Assembly (NCBI RefSeq): GCF_041435015.1
Contig: NZ_CP107989.1
Location: 1,674,001-1,738,000 of the forward strand
Source: Streptomyces canus
Lineage (GTDB): Bacteria; Actinomycetota; Actinomycetes; Streptomycetales; Streptomycetaceae
Length of the DNA stretch: 64,000 bases
Reading direction: 5' to 3'
Position numbers and translations under genes: made by a program. Numbering within the stretch: the first letter of the stretch is position 1; the number at the start of each line of letters is the position of its first letter. Positions 7,932 to 17,232 of the stretch are shown here, one piece after another. A model generated the notes under the pieces. That model was not told where the DNA came from. It saw only the letters and a list, made by a program, of their open reading frames with translations, and did no database searches.

Positions 7932-8693
7932 ATGGGTGCTCACGACGGTGGCCCTACGCTCATCACATCCGTGCAGCGTGCCCTCCGCCTGCTGGAGGCG
8001 GTGAGCGCGCACGAGAACGGTGCGCCGGCGAAGAAACTGGCACGTGAGACGGGACTGCCCCTGGCCACCGCCTATCACCTGCTGCGGACGCTGGTCCACG
8101 ACGGATACATACGGAAGCTGGACGACGGCGGGTTCGTCCTGGGCGACAAGGTGCAGACGCTGCACACCACGAGCCGGGGCCAGGCGCTCCTCAGCCGCAT
8201 CCGTCCCACACTCGCCGCTCTGCGGGACGAGCTCGCGACCGCCGCCTACCTCACCTTCTACGAGGAGGGCGAGATTCGAGTCGCCGAGATCGTCGACGGC
8301 CCCCAGGCGCCCCGTGTCGACCTCTGGGTGGGATTCGAGGACGCGGGGCACGCCACCGCGTTGGGCAAGTCCGTGCTGCGAGAACTGGATGACGCCTCAC
8401 GCAAGGACTACCTCTCCCGGCACTCCCTCGCCGACCTCACACCACGGACCATCACCAGCCCTCCGGAACTGCTCCGGCGACTCGACTCCTCACCCGTGGC
8501 CCCGGCCGTCACGGACATGGAGGAGTATTCCCTCGGTACGATCTGTGTCGCCGTGCCCGTCTACAACGGGGACACACTCGGTTCGCTCGGCGTCTCACTG
8601 CGGGCGGACCGGCTCTCACGACTCGAGGAGATCCTGGCGCGGCTGATCCCGGCCGCGAGTCGCGTGACCAGGGGTCTCTCGCTCACTATCTGA
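7932..8693 (+). CDS. IclR-family transcriptional regulator
   Basis: The 253-residue protein has an N-terminal winged helix (ITSVQRALRLLEAVSA, then KKLARETGLPLATAYHLLRTL) and a C-terminal IclR effector domain with VGFEDAGHATALGKSVL and the late segment YSLGTICVAVPVYN. Such regulators bind small aromatic or carboxylic acids and act as repressors or activators. The ATG at 7932 places the HTH about 12 residues in. No catabolic gene is adjacent, so the target is unknown. The following gene encodes a phosphatase 93 bp away and may be separate. Confidence 0.85.
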   Translation: MGAHDGGPTLITSVQRALRLLEAVSAHENGAPAKKLARETGLPLATAYHLLRTLVHDGYIRKLDDGGFVLGDKVQTLHTTSRGQALLSRIRPTLAALRDELATAAYLTFYEEGEIRVAEIVDGPQAPRVDLWVGFEDAGHATALGKSVLRELDDASRKDYLSRHSLADLTPRTITSPPELLRRLDSSPVAPAVTDMEEYSLGTICVAVPVYNGDTLGSLGVSLRADRLSRLEEILARLIPAASRVTRGLSLTI

Positions 8694-8786
8694 AAACCAC
8701 CTCCTTGTGGCTCCCGGGCTATACCTCTTTCCTGGATGAAAGAGACATTTCAGCACCCCCCACAAGGTGAGGACTACGGACGAAGC

Positions 8787-10085
8787 ATGAGTCAGGTTCG
8801 AAACCACGACGGCGACCCATGGCTGATTCGCCCGTTCAGGAACCGAGCGGCCGGTCCCGGGTCGGCGGCCCGGAAGCGTGTCGTCGCACAGTTGGCCGCC
8901 GGTACACCCGCACTGCCCGTGCTGATCGTCTCCCTCATCGTGCTCGTCGCAGTCATGTGCGGAGCAGGGACGATCTGGCTGCCACTCCTCGCGGCCGGGC
9001 CGGCACTGGCCGCCACCACCGGCGGGCCGCGCGGAGTCCTCTGCGTCGGCATCCTCGCCGCGGTCCTGGGCGCGACGCTCGGAACCCGGGACGGCGTTCC
9101 GGGATATGAGCTGACGGCCGTACTGTCCGCCCTGGCGGCCGTCACGTTGGCAAGTGGCCTCGCCAGCGCGTTGCGCGGACGTCGTGAACGGGTCCTCGCG
9201 GCCGTCCGCTCGGTCGCGGAGGCCGCCCAGCATGCGCTCCTCAAGCCCGTACCGGCGACTGTCGGCCCGTTCCAGGTGGCCGTCCGCTACAGCGCCGCGG
9301 CGGCGGAGGCCCGTATCGGCGGGGATCTCTACGCGCTGGTGCCCACCCCGTACGGGGTCAGACTGATCGTCGGCGATGTGCGCGGCAAGGGGCTGCCGGC
9401 CGTGGGGACCGCCGCACTCGTACTCGGTGTCTTCCGTGAGGCCGCCTACGACGAGCCCGATCTCCTCGCCGTCGTCGACAGAATCGAGCGGAGTCTGGCG
9501 CGCAACCTTGGTGTTGACGACTTCGTCACCGCCGTGGTCGCCGGGTACCCGCAGGCAGGCCATCTGGAGATGGTCAACTGTGGCCACGCGCCTCCGCTGC
9601 TGGTGCGCGAATCCGGCACCGTGGTGGCGGTGGAGCCCTCCCATCCGGCCCCGCCCCTCGGGCTGCGCGCCCTCACGGACGAGACCCCCGGCCTCCAGGT
9701 GCTGGCTTTCGCCGAGGGGGATCAACTGCTGCTCTACACCGATGGGGTCACCGAGGCCCGCAACCACGGCCGTGAGTTCTACCCGCTCGCCGAAGGGCTG
9801 GCCCGCCACTTGTCCGACGAGCCGGCCGGCACCCTCACCGCGCTCCATGACGAACTGCTGGCCCATGTGGGCGGCCGACTGCACGACGACGCGGCGCTGC
9901 TCCTGCTCCGCAAACCGCCCGCTTCCGCAAGCGAAGCCGCCGTTCCCGGAGCGGTGTCGGACGCCGGTCGTTGCAGCGGCTCACGCGCTCCGTCCCCTCG
10001 CGATCCCGGGCCTCTGCCACGGGCGCGGTCGACGTGGCGACCAGAACGCCTCCCTGAGGAGGTAAACCCCTGGTCAACGGCGTAA
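8787..10085 (+). CDS. Membrane-anchored PP2C-type (SpoIIE-like) protein phosphatase
   Basis: About 432 residues. Near residues 35-125 are several hydrophobic helices (LPVLIVSLIVLVAVMC, LPLLAAGPALAA, VLCVGILAAVLGA), then a cytoplasmic SpoIIE/PP2C domain. Metal-binding acidic motifs seen are RIGGDLYA, VGDVRGKGLPA, LYTDGVTEARN and HDDAALLLL. Such enzymes dephosphorylate anti-anti-sigma factors in actinomycetes. The C-terminal 50 residues are Pro/Arg-rich and low in complexity. ATG 8787 was preferred; an in-frame ATG at 8736 would add 17 residues. No anti-sigma partner is nearby. Confidence 0.8.
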   Translation: MSQVRNHDGDPWLIRPFRNRAAGPGSAARKRVVAQLAAGTPALPVLIVSLIVLVAVMCGAGTIWLPLLAAGPALAATTGGPRGVLCVGILAAVLGATLGTRDGVPGYELTAVLSALAAVTLASGLASALRGRRERVLAAVRSVAEAAQHALLKPVPATVGPFQVAVRYSAAAAEARIGGDLYALVPTPYGVRLIVGDVRGKGLPAVGTAALVLGVFREAAYDEPDLLAVVDRIERSLARNLGVDDFVTAVVAGYPQAGHLEMVNCGHAPPLLVRESGTVVAVEPSHPAPPLGLRALTDETPGLQVLAFAEGDQLLLYTDGVTEARNHGREFYPLAEGLARHLSDEPAGTLTALHDELLAHVGGRLHDDAALLLLRKPPASASEAAVPGAVSDAGRCSGSRAPSPRDPGPLPRARSTWRPERLPEEVNPWSTA

Positions 10086-10176
10086 CGCGTGTCTCGCCTC
10101 GGCAAGGCGGTGCGCCTGCCTCTGCGCTACGCCCGGGTGCGCTCCGGGATCCTCACCGCTCTCCCGGCCCGTCGGC

Positions 10177-10425
10177 TCATCGGTTTTCCACCCGCCTGAT
10201 CGCCAGCCGTTCCTTCTCGGAGAGGCCGCCCCAGACGCCGAAGCGTTCGTCGTTGGCCAGGGCGTACTCGAGACAGGCCGAGCGCATCTCGCACATGCCG
10301 CAGATGCGCTTCGCCTCTCGTACCGAGCTGCCCGGCTCGGGAAAGAAGAAGTCCGCCCCGGTCTGCGCGCACAACGCCTGCGCCTGCCAGGCGGGGTCGG
10401 TCGGGGTGATGGTGTCGATGTGCAT
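10177..10425 (-). CDS. WhiB-like (Wbl) iron-sulphur transcription factor
   Basis: The 82-residue protein has the four cluster-binding cysteines at 19, 42, 45 and 51 (C-x22-C-x2-C-x5-C), the GVWGG turn (63-67) and a basic C-terminal tail. Wbl proteins bind a [4Fe-4S] cluster and usually act with the principal sigma factor in development or redox and antibiotic response. The start ATG at 10425 gives the MHIDTITPTDP beginning; upstream in-frame starts would add an unlikely tail. Which Wbl paralogue it is cannot be said safely. Confidence 0.85.
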   Translation of the reverse strand: MHIDTITPTDPAWQAQALCAQTGADFFFPEPGSSVREAKRICGMCEMRSACLEYALANDERFGVWGGLSEKERLAIRRVENR

Positions 10426-10651
10426 GGCCGAGATCGTGCCGGGCAGCGAAAAACGTTCGATCAACGCGCGATCAACGGCCCTGTTCATGGCCTCCGGACG
10501 CCTCGATGGTCCTCCGGCCGGTGCGGGGGTGCACGGCGGCGCGCGGAAGCGGTTCATTCGACGGGCCGCTGCGTCGTCCCGGCGGCGATTGTCAGTGGAC
10601 GGTGCCAGACTCGGCACTGCAGGCAACGGGACCCCTCAGAGGAGTGCAGAG

Positions 10652-11443
10652 ATGCTCACGACCCGTTATGTCACCGGCGCTCCGAACTGGCTCGACCTCG
10701 GTACCCCCGACATCGACGGCGCCACCACCTTCTACGGCGGCCTGTTCGGCTGGGAGTTCCAGCCGGGCCCGCCGGAAGCCGGCGGTTACGGCTTCTTCCA
10801 GCTCGCCGGCAGAACCGCCGCAGGCGGCATGCAGACCACACCGGAGCAGGGCCCGCCCTCCTGGACCGTGTACTTCCAGACCCCGGTCGCGGACGCCACC
10901 GCGAAGGCGGCCGAGCAGGCGCACGGCTCGGTGCTGATGCAGCCCATGGACGTGATGGGCCAGGGCAGCATGGCGATCCTCGCCGACAAGGCGGGTGTGC
11001 CCTTCGGCATCTGGCAGCCCAAGCAGAACAAGGGGCTCCAGGTCACCCAGGAGCCGGGCTCGCTGTGCTGGGTCGAGCTGTACACGGCCGACCTGCCGAT
11101 GGCCGCCTACTTCTACCGTGCGACTCTCGGCCTGGAGACCTACGGGGTCGACTTCCCGGGCGGCACGTACACGACCGTGCTGCCGGACGGGCAGGGCGAG
11201 GACGCCATGTTCGGCGGCATCGTCCCGTTCGCCGACGATCCACTGGAGGCGCGGGCCGGGGCGTGCTGGATGCCGTACTTCGAGGTCACGGACACGGACG
11301 ATACGGTGGCGAAGGCACAGCAGTTGGGCGGCAGCATCCGGCTGCCCGCCACGGACGTGCCGGGCGTCGGCCGGGTCGCCAAGCTGGCCGACCCGTACGG
11401 CGCCCGCTTCGCGATCATCAAGAGCGCCCCGCAGCAGACGTGA
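10652..11443 (+). CDS. VOC-superfamily protein with two glyoxalase-like domains
   Basis: The 263-residue protein has two tandem VOC modules, residues about 8-125 (PNWLDLGTPDIDGATTFYGGLFGWEF) and about 135-258 (SLCWVELYTADLPMAAYFYRATLGLE), each ending in a G-V-P-F-G/DPYGARF strand. It resembles the Cfp30B/hydroxylase-like group. The metal and substrate are unknown, so a specific reaction is not claimed. Start ATG 10652 follows GAGGAG. It is divergent from the WhiB-like gene. Confidence 0.8.
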   Translation: MLTTRYVTGAPNWLDLGTPDIDGATTFYGGLFGWEFQPGPPEAGGYGFFQLAGRTAAGGMQTTPEQGPPSWTVYFQTPVADATAKAAEQAHGSVLMQPMDVMGQGSMAILADKAGVPFGIWQPKQNKGLQVTQEPGSLCWVELYTADLPMAAYFYRATLGLETYGVDFPGGTYTTVLPDGQGEDAMFGGIVPFADDPLEARAGACWMPYFEVTDTDDTVAKAQQLGGSIRLPATDVPGVGRVAKLADPYGARFAIIKSAPQQT

Positions 11444-11456
11444 CCGGGGCGGGGGA

Positions 11457-12482
11457 TCACGCCGAGGCGCGGCGGACCAGCGTGGTCGGCAGGACGACAC
11501 CGGCCGGTGTGGCTCCCCCGCTCCTTCGGTCGAGGTCTCGCAGCAGCAGGCGGGCCATCAACCGGCCCATCTCCTCGATGTCCTGACGGACCGTCGTCAG
11601 CGGCGGATCGGTCTGTTCGGCGACCGGCAGCATGTCGTCGAAGCCGATCACCGCCACGTCCTCGGGCACCCGGCGCCCCCGCTCGCGCAGCACGCGCAGG
11701 GCGCCGGACGCGGTGAGGTCGTTGGCGGCGAACACCGCGTCCACGTCCGGGCACCGGTCGAGGAGTTCGCGCATCGCCCGCTCCCCGCCGGCCGGGGTGA
11801 AGTCGCCCCGCACGACAAGCTCCGGGTCGGCGTCGCCCATGACGTCCTTGTAGCCGTCGAGCCGGTCGGCGGCGGAGGTCTGGTCGAGGGGGCCGGTGAT
11901 GTGGGCGACACGGGTGCGCCCGAGTCCGACGAGATGCCGCACGGCCTCGCGGGCACCGCCCCGGTTGTCGCTGTCGACGTACACGACATCCGTCGTCCCG
12001 TCGCTCCACCCGGGCCTGCCGCCGAACACCGTGGGGACACCGGCCCGTTGGATCAGTTCCGGCAGCGGGTCGTCGAGGTGCAGCGAGAAGACGAGCGCCC
12101 CGTCGACGTGGCCTCCGGCGAGGTAGCGTCCGACGCGGGCGTGGTCGTCGCGGCCCTCGGTGAGCAACAGCACCAGTTGATTGTCGTGGGCGGTCAACTC
12201 CTTGCTGATGCCCCGGAGTTGCAGCGCGAAGAAAGGGTCTGCGAAGACCCTGGTCTCCGGTTCGGCCACGACCACGGCGACGGCGTCATGGCGCCGGGTG
12301 ACAAGACTGCGGGCGGCCTGGTTGGGGACGTAACCGAGCTCTTCGACGGCCCGGCGCACCCGCTCGACGAGCGGCTCCCTGACCCCGTCCCCGCCGTTCA
12401 CCACCCGGGACACGGTGGCCCGCGACACCCCGGCCCGGGCCGCCACGGCCTCCAGTGTGGGGCGCGGCACTGTGTCGGTCAC
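11457..12482 (-). CDS. LacI/GalR-family transcriptional regulator
   Basis: The 341-residue protein has an N-terminal LacI HTH (PTLEAVAARAGVSRATVSRVVNG) with the YVPNQAARSLV hinge helix, then a periplasmic-binding-protein-like effector domain (GALVFSLHLDDP, VDAVFAANDLTASGALRVL, GFDDM). It should repress a sugar-utilisation gene set and release it on binding a sugar. Start is GTG 12482. A palindrome of the family type lies just upstream, so autoregulation is likely. No carbohydrate operon is next to it. Confidence 0.85.
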   Translation of the reverse strand: MTDTVPRPTLEAVAARAGVSRATVSRVVNGGDGVREPLVERVRRAVEELGYVPNQAARSLVTRRHDAVAVVVAEPETRVFADPFFALQLRGISKELTAHDNQLVLLLTEGRDDHARVGRYLAGGHVDGALVFSLHLDDPLPELIQRAGVPTVFGGRPGWSDGTTDVVYVDSDNRGGAREAVRHLVGLGRTRVAHITGPLDQTSAADRLDGYKDVMGDADPELVVRGDFTPAGGERAMRELLDRCPDVDAVFAANDLTASGALRVLRERGRRVPEDVAVIGFDDMLPVAEQTDPPLTTVRQDIEEMGRLMARLLLRDLDRRSGGATPAGVVLPTTLVRRASA

Positions 12483-12538
12483 TTGGGGGCTCCTCGTCAG
12501 CGGGTGCGGATCAGGATAGCCCCGGATGGACGAGCGGT

Positions 12539-12550
12539 GAGAGCGCTCTC
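12539..12550. promoter_or_regulatory. LacI-type operator palindrome
   Basis: GAGAGCGCTCTC is a perfect 12-bp palindrome with the central CG usual in LacI/GalR operators (compare the CebR-type GGGAGCGCTCCC). It lies 57 bp upstream of the LacI-family start. Confidence 0.7.
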
Positions 12551-12634
12551 GGGGTGGGCGAAAGAGGCTTGCGCACCGGGATCACTGACGCGGGCACCCT
12601 GCACCGGTCAGTGCTGGACCACTCGTGAAGGGCT

Positions 12635-13549
12635 TCAGGCCAGCAGATCCACCCGCCGCCCGATCCCCTCCCGCTCGGCTCGCCCGTACGCCGTCCAGGC
12701 CAGCGCGAGGTCCTGCCAGGGCATGCCCACGGGGGCGTAGACCGTGCGGTCCGTTTCGGTCGTCCGGCCGGGGTGCTCGGACCGTGTCACCTCGCCGAGG
12801 GTCGCGTCGGCCGTCCTCAGCACTCCCACGCCCGCCGTGAGTTCACGATCGTCTACCACCAGGAGCGCGGCGCCCAGCAGATCGGGGGCCAGTTCCGCCT
12901 TGCCGGGCTCGTCCACGCCCAGGCTCGTGAAGTGCTGGCCCGGCCTGGTGTCCCGCAGGTGCAGCAGTGGTTCCCTCGACCAGGTCCCCGACAGGACGAT
13001 GTCGGCGGCCTGGGCGACCTCCACGGCGGAGGACACCACACGTCCACCGTGCCGCGCGGCGAACTCCGCGGCGCGGTCGGCGGACGTGTCCTGGACGACG
13101 AGGGCGCTGCGGGGCCGTAGCGTCCCAAGGCCCCGCACCATCAACTCGGCCTGTGCGCCCGCCCCGATCACTCCGACGACGTCTCCCCGGCCGGCGAGCA
13201 GATGGGTGCCCAGGGCGGCCGCGAGGCCTGTGCGCCAGGCCGTGACCGTCGCCGAGTCCAGCAGTGCCAGCAACTCGCCGTCGGCGCCGCTGTGCAGGCA
13301 GATCACCCCGCGCAGGGCCGGCCGGGCGGCGGGGAACTTGGCGTTGACCTTCACCGTGTAGGCCGGGATACCGGGGAGCAGGCCCGGGATCAGTGCGGTG
13401 GCCGTACCGGGGAACGGGAGGTCCGTGCGCACCCGTTGTCCCCTGATCGGCACCGCCTCCGTGTGCCGGAAGCCCTCCCGCAGGGCGTCGATGCAGGCTC
13501 CCGGCTCCAGCACCGCTTCCAGATCACCACGAGTGAGAAGAAGAGTCAC
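12635..13549 (-). CDS. Ornithine cyclodeaminase/mu-crystallin-family protein
   Basis: The 304-residue protein has the NAD-binding core of the family, VVGVIGAGAQAELMVRGL (about 127-144), preceded by the substrate region VKVNAKFP and a DSATVTAWRTGLAAALG segment. Relatives convert ornithine to proline or reduce cyclic imines and similar ketimines; the substrate here is undetermined. Start is GTG 13549. Only 14 bp separate its start from the laccase stop, so it may be read with the laccase gene on one transcript. Confidence 0.8.
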   Translation of the reverse strand: MTLLLTRGDLEAVLEPGACIDALREGFRHTEAVPIRGQRVRTDLPFPGTATALIPGLLPGIPAYTVKVNAKFPAARPALRGVICLHSGADGELLALLDSATVTAWRTGLAAALGTHLLAGRGDVVGVIGAGAQAELMVRGLGTLRPRSALVVQDTSADRAAEFAARHGGRVVSSAVEVAQAADIVLSGTWSREPLLHLRDTRPGQHFTSLGVDEPGKAELAPDLLGAALLVVDDRELTAGVGVLRTADATLGEVTRSEHPGRTTETDRTVYAPVGMPWQDLALAWTAYGRAEREGIGRRVDLLA

Positions 13550-13563
13550 CCGTCCATGATCCG

Positions 13564-14544
13564 TCAGTGCGCGTGCCCGGCCTGGTGCTCCGTGTGCTCG
13601 TGCGGCTCGTACCCGGGGATCGTGCCGTCCGTCTTCTTCACCAGGAACAGGCCCACCATGCCCATGTCGGAGTGGCTCTGCACGTGGCAGTGGTACATCC
13701 AGGCGCCCGCCCCCACCCCCTCCCCCGCGATCACCTGGAAGCCGAAGGAGTCCGCCGGGCCCACGATCTTGTTGTCGATGACCTGGCTCGGGTCGTCGGG
13801 GCCGGTGAGCATGCCCGTGCGGTTGTCCGCCCAGCGGTGACCGTGCATGTGGAAGGTGTGGTAATACTCGCCGTGGGTGATCATCACGAACTCGACCCGA
13901 TCGCCCACCGTGGCCTCGAAGTCGGGCCCCGAGTGTGCGGGCTTGTTGTTGATGAGCATGTCGTTGAAGACGATTGTGTGGGTCGCGTCCGGGAGGACAT
14001 CGCCCTTGCGGCGGACGATTACCGGTCCGTAGAGGCCCTTGCGGATACCGCCGGTTCCGTGTTCCGTGCCGACCACGTGGTCGTGGTAGTGCCAGTAGCC
14101 CGCGCTGCCCGCCCGCCAGGTGCCGTCGCTCCGGCGGCCCGGCACATGGGTGCGCCAGGTGTAGGTGCGGGTGCCGCCCGGCTCGACGTCGCTCTTGTTC
14201 AACTTGGTGCCGTCGCTGGAGATTTCGTAGTCCAGGCCGTGGACGTGCAGGCTCGCCCTGACGTCCATGGTGTTCTCGAAGTCGATGTGCAGCGTGTCAC
14301 CCTCGTTGAGCTCGATGAGCGGGCCGGGGACGGTCGCCTTGCCCTTCTCGAGGCCGTACCCCATCTGCCCGTCGGCGAGCTTCTCGGCGTACAGCTTGAT
14401 GCGCTTGACCTCGCCGCCGCCCGGGGCCGCCTGCGCCGGACCTGTGTCGCTCCGGGCCTCCGGCGCCAGGGACAACGATGTCGCGACAGCCGCACCGCCG
14501 AGCAGCACCCGCCGGTTGAACCCACGTCTGTCCAGTGCGCCCAT
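13564..14544 (-). CDS. Two-domain small laccase (multicopper oxidase), Tat-exported
   Basis: This 326-residue enzyme closely matches the Streptomyces small laccases (SLAC), which oxidise phenols and reduce O2 to water as trimers. The N-terminus carries a twin-arginine signal ([13 protein letters not shown]). Copper ligands appear in order: [17 protein letters not shown], and [12 protein letters not shown] with the type 1 Cys, His and Met. The C-terminus is His-rich ([12 protein letters not shown]), possibly an added copper store. The short length with two cupredoxin domains excludes three-domain oxidases. It is divergent from the ThuA fusion gene. Confidence 0.93.
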   Translation of the reverse strand: MGALDRRGFNRRVLLGGAAVATSLSLAPEARSDTGPAQAAPGGGEVKRIKLYAEKLADGQMGYGLEKGKATVPGPLIELNEGDTLHIDFENTMDVRASLHVHGLDYEISSDGTKLNKSDVEPGGTRTYTWRTHVPGRRSDGTWRAGSAGYWHYHDHVVGTEHGTGGIRKGLYGPVIVRRKGDVLPDATHTIVFNDMLINNKPAHSGPDFEATVGDRVEFVMITHGEYYHTFHMHGHRWADNRTGMLTGPDDPSQVIDNKIVGPADSFGFQVIAGEGVGAGAWMYHCHVQSHSDMGMVGLFLVKKTDGTIPGYEPHEHTEHQAGHAH

Positions 14545-14733
14545 GCGGAACTCCCCACCGTGATACGGATTTTGCGGAGACGTGCCTGTGATGAACCTGT
14601 GAGACGGTACCGGCCTCCGAGTCGTTTATCCACACTCAGGACAAAGTTCGACCGATCCCGGTCATAGGTATTGGCGAGTGACGCAAAGGGGTCTAGCTTC
14701 CATGGCGCTGTTGCTGTGACCGAGGAGGTGCCC

Positions 14734-17232
14734 ATGCACTTACGAGGGTTGAGCGCGAGAAGCGGAGGAAGCACGAGAAGACGGGTCTGGACGGCCACCG
14801 TGACCGCGGGGGTCGTCGCCGCCGGGCTGATGTCCGGACCGGCGGCGGGCGCGCTGCCGGCTCCCGATCCGTCCGCGACAACGATGTCCGTCAAGTCGCC
14901 CCCGGGCGGCGCCGATGTACGGGTGCTGGTCTTCTACGGGTCCGCGGCCGCCGGGGACGAGTCACCGGTCGTCAACGCCGGGATCGCCGCCGTCGAGAAG
15001 ATCGGGCTGTCCGGTCCCGTGAACCAGCGGTTCGAGACCGAGGCCACGGACGACGCCAGAGTCTTCACCGACGAGAAGGCGCTGGGGAGTTACAACGCGA
15101 TCGTCTTCCTGACCGGCGGCGGCGATGTCCTCGACCCCGACCAGGAGGCCGGCCTGGAGGCCTACATGGAGGCGGGCGGCGGCTTCGTCGGCATCCATGA
15201 CGCGGCCCGCGCCGAGCCGTACTCCGACTGGTTCACGGGCCTCGTCGGCGCCCGTCCGGCCGCCTCCAGCCCGACGGCCGTCCAGCGGGCCACCGTTGAG
15301 GTGGGCGACCGGCAGCATCCGGCGACCAAGGATCTGCCGGTGCAGTGGAAGCGTCCCGACCAGTGGTTCAACTGGACGAAGAACCCGTCCGGCGACGTGC
15401 ACACCGTGGCCCGGGTGCGCGAGTCGACCTACCAGCCCGGCGCGAGCGCCAACGGCTGGGACCACCCGGTGAGCTGGTGCCGCGACTACGACGGCGGCCG
15501 GTCCTTCTACACCGGCATGGGCGGCACGGTGGCCTCGTACGACGAGACCGACTTCCGGACCCATCTGCGCGGTGCGCTGCTGTGGACCTCACGGCTCGTG
15601 CAGGCCGACTGCAAGGCGACCATCAACGCCAACTACAAGGCCGAACGCCTCACCCAGCCCAACCAGGCGGGGCAGAGCGACCAGATCGGCGAGCCGCACG
15701 GCCTGGTCACCGCCCCCGACGGGCGCGTCCTGTACATCGGCCGGGGTGGCGCCGACTCCTCCCAGCCGGTGATCACCGACTGGAACAACCCGGACGTCGG
15801 CAAGGGCAAGGGCCAGATCCACGTCTACGACCCGGCGACCAAGAAGGTCACCCTGGCGGGCGAGTTGACCGTCTTCGGCAACAAGGGCGGCGGCGACGAG
15901 CTGGTGAAGGTCGAGGAAGGCCTGCTCGGGATCGAGCTCGACCCGCGCTTCGAGCAGAACGGCTGGGTGTATCTGCACTACACCCCGCACGACCGGCTCA
16001 ACCGTGACACCCGGATCGCCGAGCGTCGGGTCTCCCGCTTCACGCTCGACCCGGCGACGAACAAGCTGGACCTGAACAGCGAGAAGGTCCTGCTCAAGTG
16101 GCCGGTCCAGGTGCACAGTTGCTGCCACGCCGGCGGCGGGATGTCCTGGGACTCCAAGGGCAACCTGTACATCGCGACCGGCGACAACAACTCCAGTGGC
16201 TTCAGCGGCGGTTACTCCGGCAACAACCCGCAGCCGAACTTCAAGGGCGTCTCCTTCGCGGACGCGCGCCGCACCGCCGGCAACACCAACAACCTCAACG
16301 GCAAGATCCTGCGCATCCACCCGGAGCCCGACGGGACGTACACGCTGCCCGAGGGGAACCTCTTCACGGGCAAGGAGACCGCCGAGGGCGGCGGCAAGAC
16401 CCGCGGCGAGATCTATGTCATGGGCGTCAGGAACCCGGCCCGCATCTTCGTCGACAAGAAGACCGACATCCTGTACGCGGGGTGGGTCGGCCCGGACGCG
16501 AGCGCGCCCTCGACGACCTGGGGACCGGCCAAGTACGACACCTTCGCCGTCATCACCAAGGCGAGCAACCGGGGCTGGCCGTACTGCATGGGCAACAAGC
16601 AGCCCTACCGGGACCGCAACCTGCCGGATCCCAACCAGCCGCTGGGCTGGTACGACTGCGACCACCCGAAGAACGAGTCGCCCAACAACGACGGTCTGGT
16701 GAATCTCCCGCCCGTCACCGGCAACAACATCTGGTACTCGCCCCAGGGCGGCGCCCCGGACTACCCGCGCGACGCGAACGGCATCCCCTCCTACAAGCAG
16801 GAGGACGCCACGTACCTGCTGCCGTGGCTCAAGGGCGGCGGCCAGGCCGCGATGAACGGGCCGGTCTACCGCTACGCCACCGCCTCGGCCACCAGCACGG
16901 TCAAGTGGCCCTCCTACTGGGACGGCAAGTGGTTCGTCGGTGACTTCTACGACGCCGACCAGCCGCGCAACGCCGTCATCACCGATCCGAAGAACCACGG
17001 GGACGGTGGACTGCCCGTCCACTCGGAGTCGCTCAAGAAGATCGTGCCGATCGGCAACGACGGCATCAAGAACCTCATGGACTGGAAGTTCGGTCCGGAC
17101 GGCGCGCTGTACGTCCTCGACTACGGGCGCGGCTTCTTCACCTCGGACGCCAAGTCGGCGCTGTGGCGGGTTACTTACCAGGGCGGCGGGCCCACCCCGG
17201 CCGCCGGACAGCTGGTTCGGGGAGGACAGTGA
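14734..17232 (+). CDS. Secreted ThuA-like domain fused to glucose/sorbosone dehydrogenase propeller
   Basis: The 832-residue protein has a signal peptide (basic start, VTAGVVAAGLMSGPAAGA), a ThuA-like domain (about 55-290; VRVLVFYGSAA, GGGFVGIHDAARAEPYSDWF, CRDYDGGRSFYTGMG) and a large propeller of the PQQ-dependent glucose/sorbosone dehydrogenase type (about 310-820; GLLGIELDPRFEQNGWVYLHYT, GEIYVMGVRNPARI, GALYVLDYGRGFF). ThuA-like domains occur in sugar-modifying systems; the propeller should oxidise a sugar if PQQ is bound. The ATG follows GAGGAGGTG. The stop overlaps the next start by one base, so the two are translationally coupled. Confidence 0.87.
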   Translation: MHLRGLSARSGGSTRRRVWTATVTAGVVAAGLMSGPAAGALPAPDPSATTMSVKSPPGGADVRVLVFYGSAAAGDESPVVNAGIAAVEKIGLSGPVNQRFETEATDDARVFTDEKALGSYNAIVFLTGGGDVLDPDQEAGLEAYMEAGGGFVGIHDAARAEPYSDWFTGLVGARPAASSPTAVQRATVEVGDRQHPATKDLPVQWKRPDQWFNWTKNPSGDVHTVARVRESTYQPGASANGWDHPVSWCRDYDGGRSFYTGMGGTVASYDETDFRTHLRGALLWTSRLVQADCKATINANYKAERLTQPNQAGQSDQIGEPHGLVTAPDGRVLYIGRGGADSSQPVITDWNNPDVGKGKGQIHVYDPATKKVTLAGELTVFGNKGGGDELVKVEEGLLGIELDPRFEQNGWVYLHYTPHDRLNRDTRIAERRVSRFTLDPATNKLDLNSEKVLLKWPVQVHSCCHAGGGMSWDSKGNLYIATGDNNSSGFSGGYSGNNPQPNFKGVSFADARRTAGNTNNLNGKILRIHPEPDGTYTLPEGNLFTGKETAEGGGKTRGEIYVMGVRNPARIFVDKKTDILYAGWVGPDASAPSTTWGPAKYDTFAVITKASNRGWPYCMGNKQPYRDRNLPDPNQPLGWYDCDHPKNESPNNDGLVNLPPVTGNNIWYSPQGGAPDYPRDANGIPSYKQEDATYLLPWLKGGGQAAMNGPVYRYATASATSTVKWPSYWDGKWFVGDFYDADQPRNAVITDPKNHGDGGLPVHSESLKKIVPIGNDGIKNLMDWKFGPDGALYVLDYGRGFFTSDAKSALWRVTYQGGGPTPAAGQLVRGGQ

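Noticed and set aside
8616..9884. Minus-strand open frame opposite the PP2C gene
   Set aside because: No recognisable protein, and the plus strand has all PP2C motifs.
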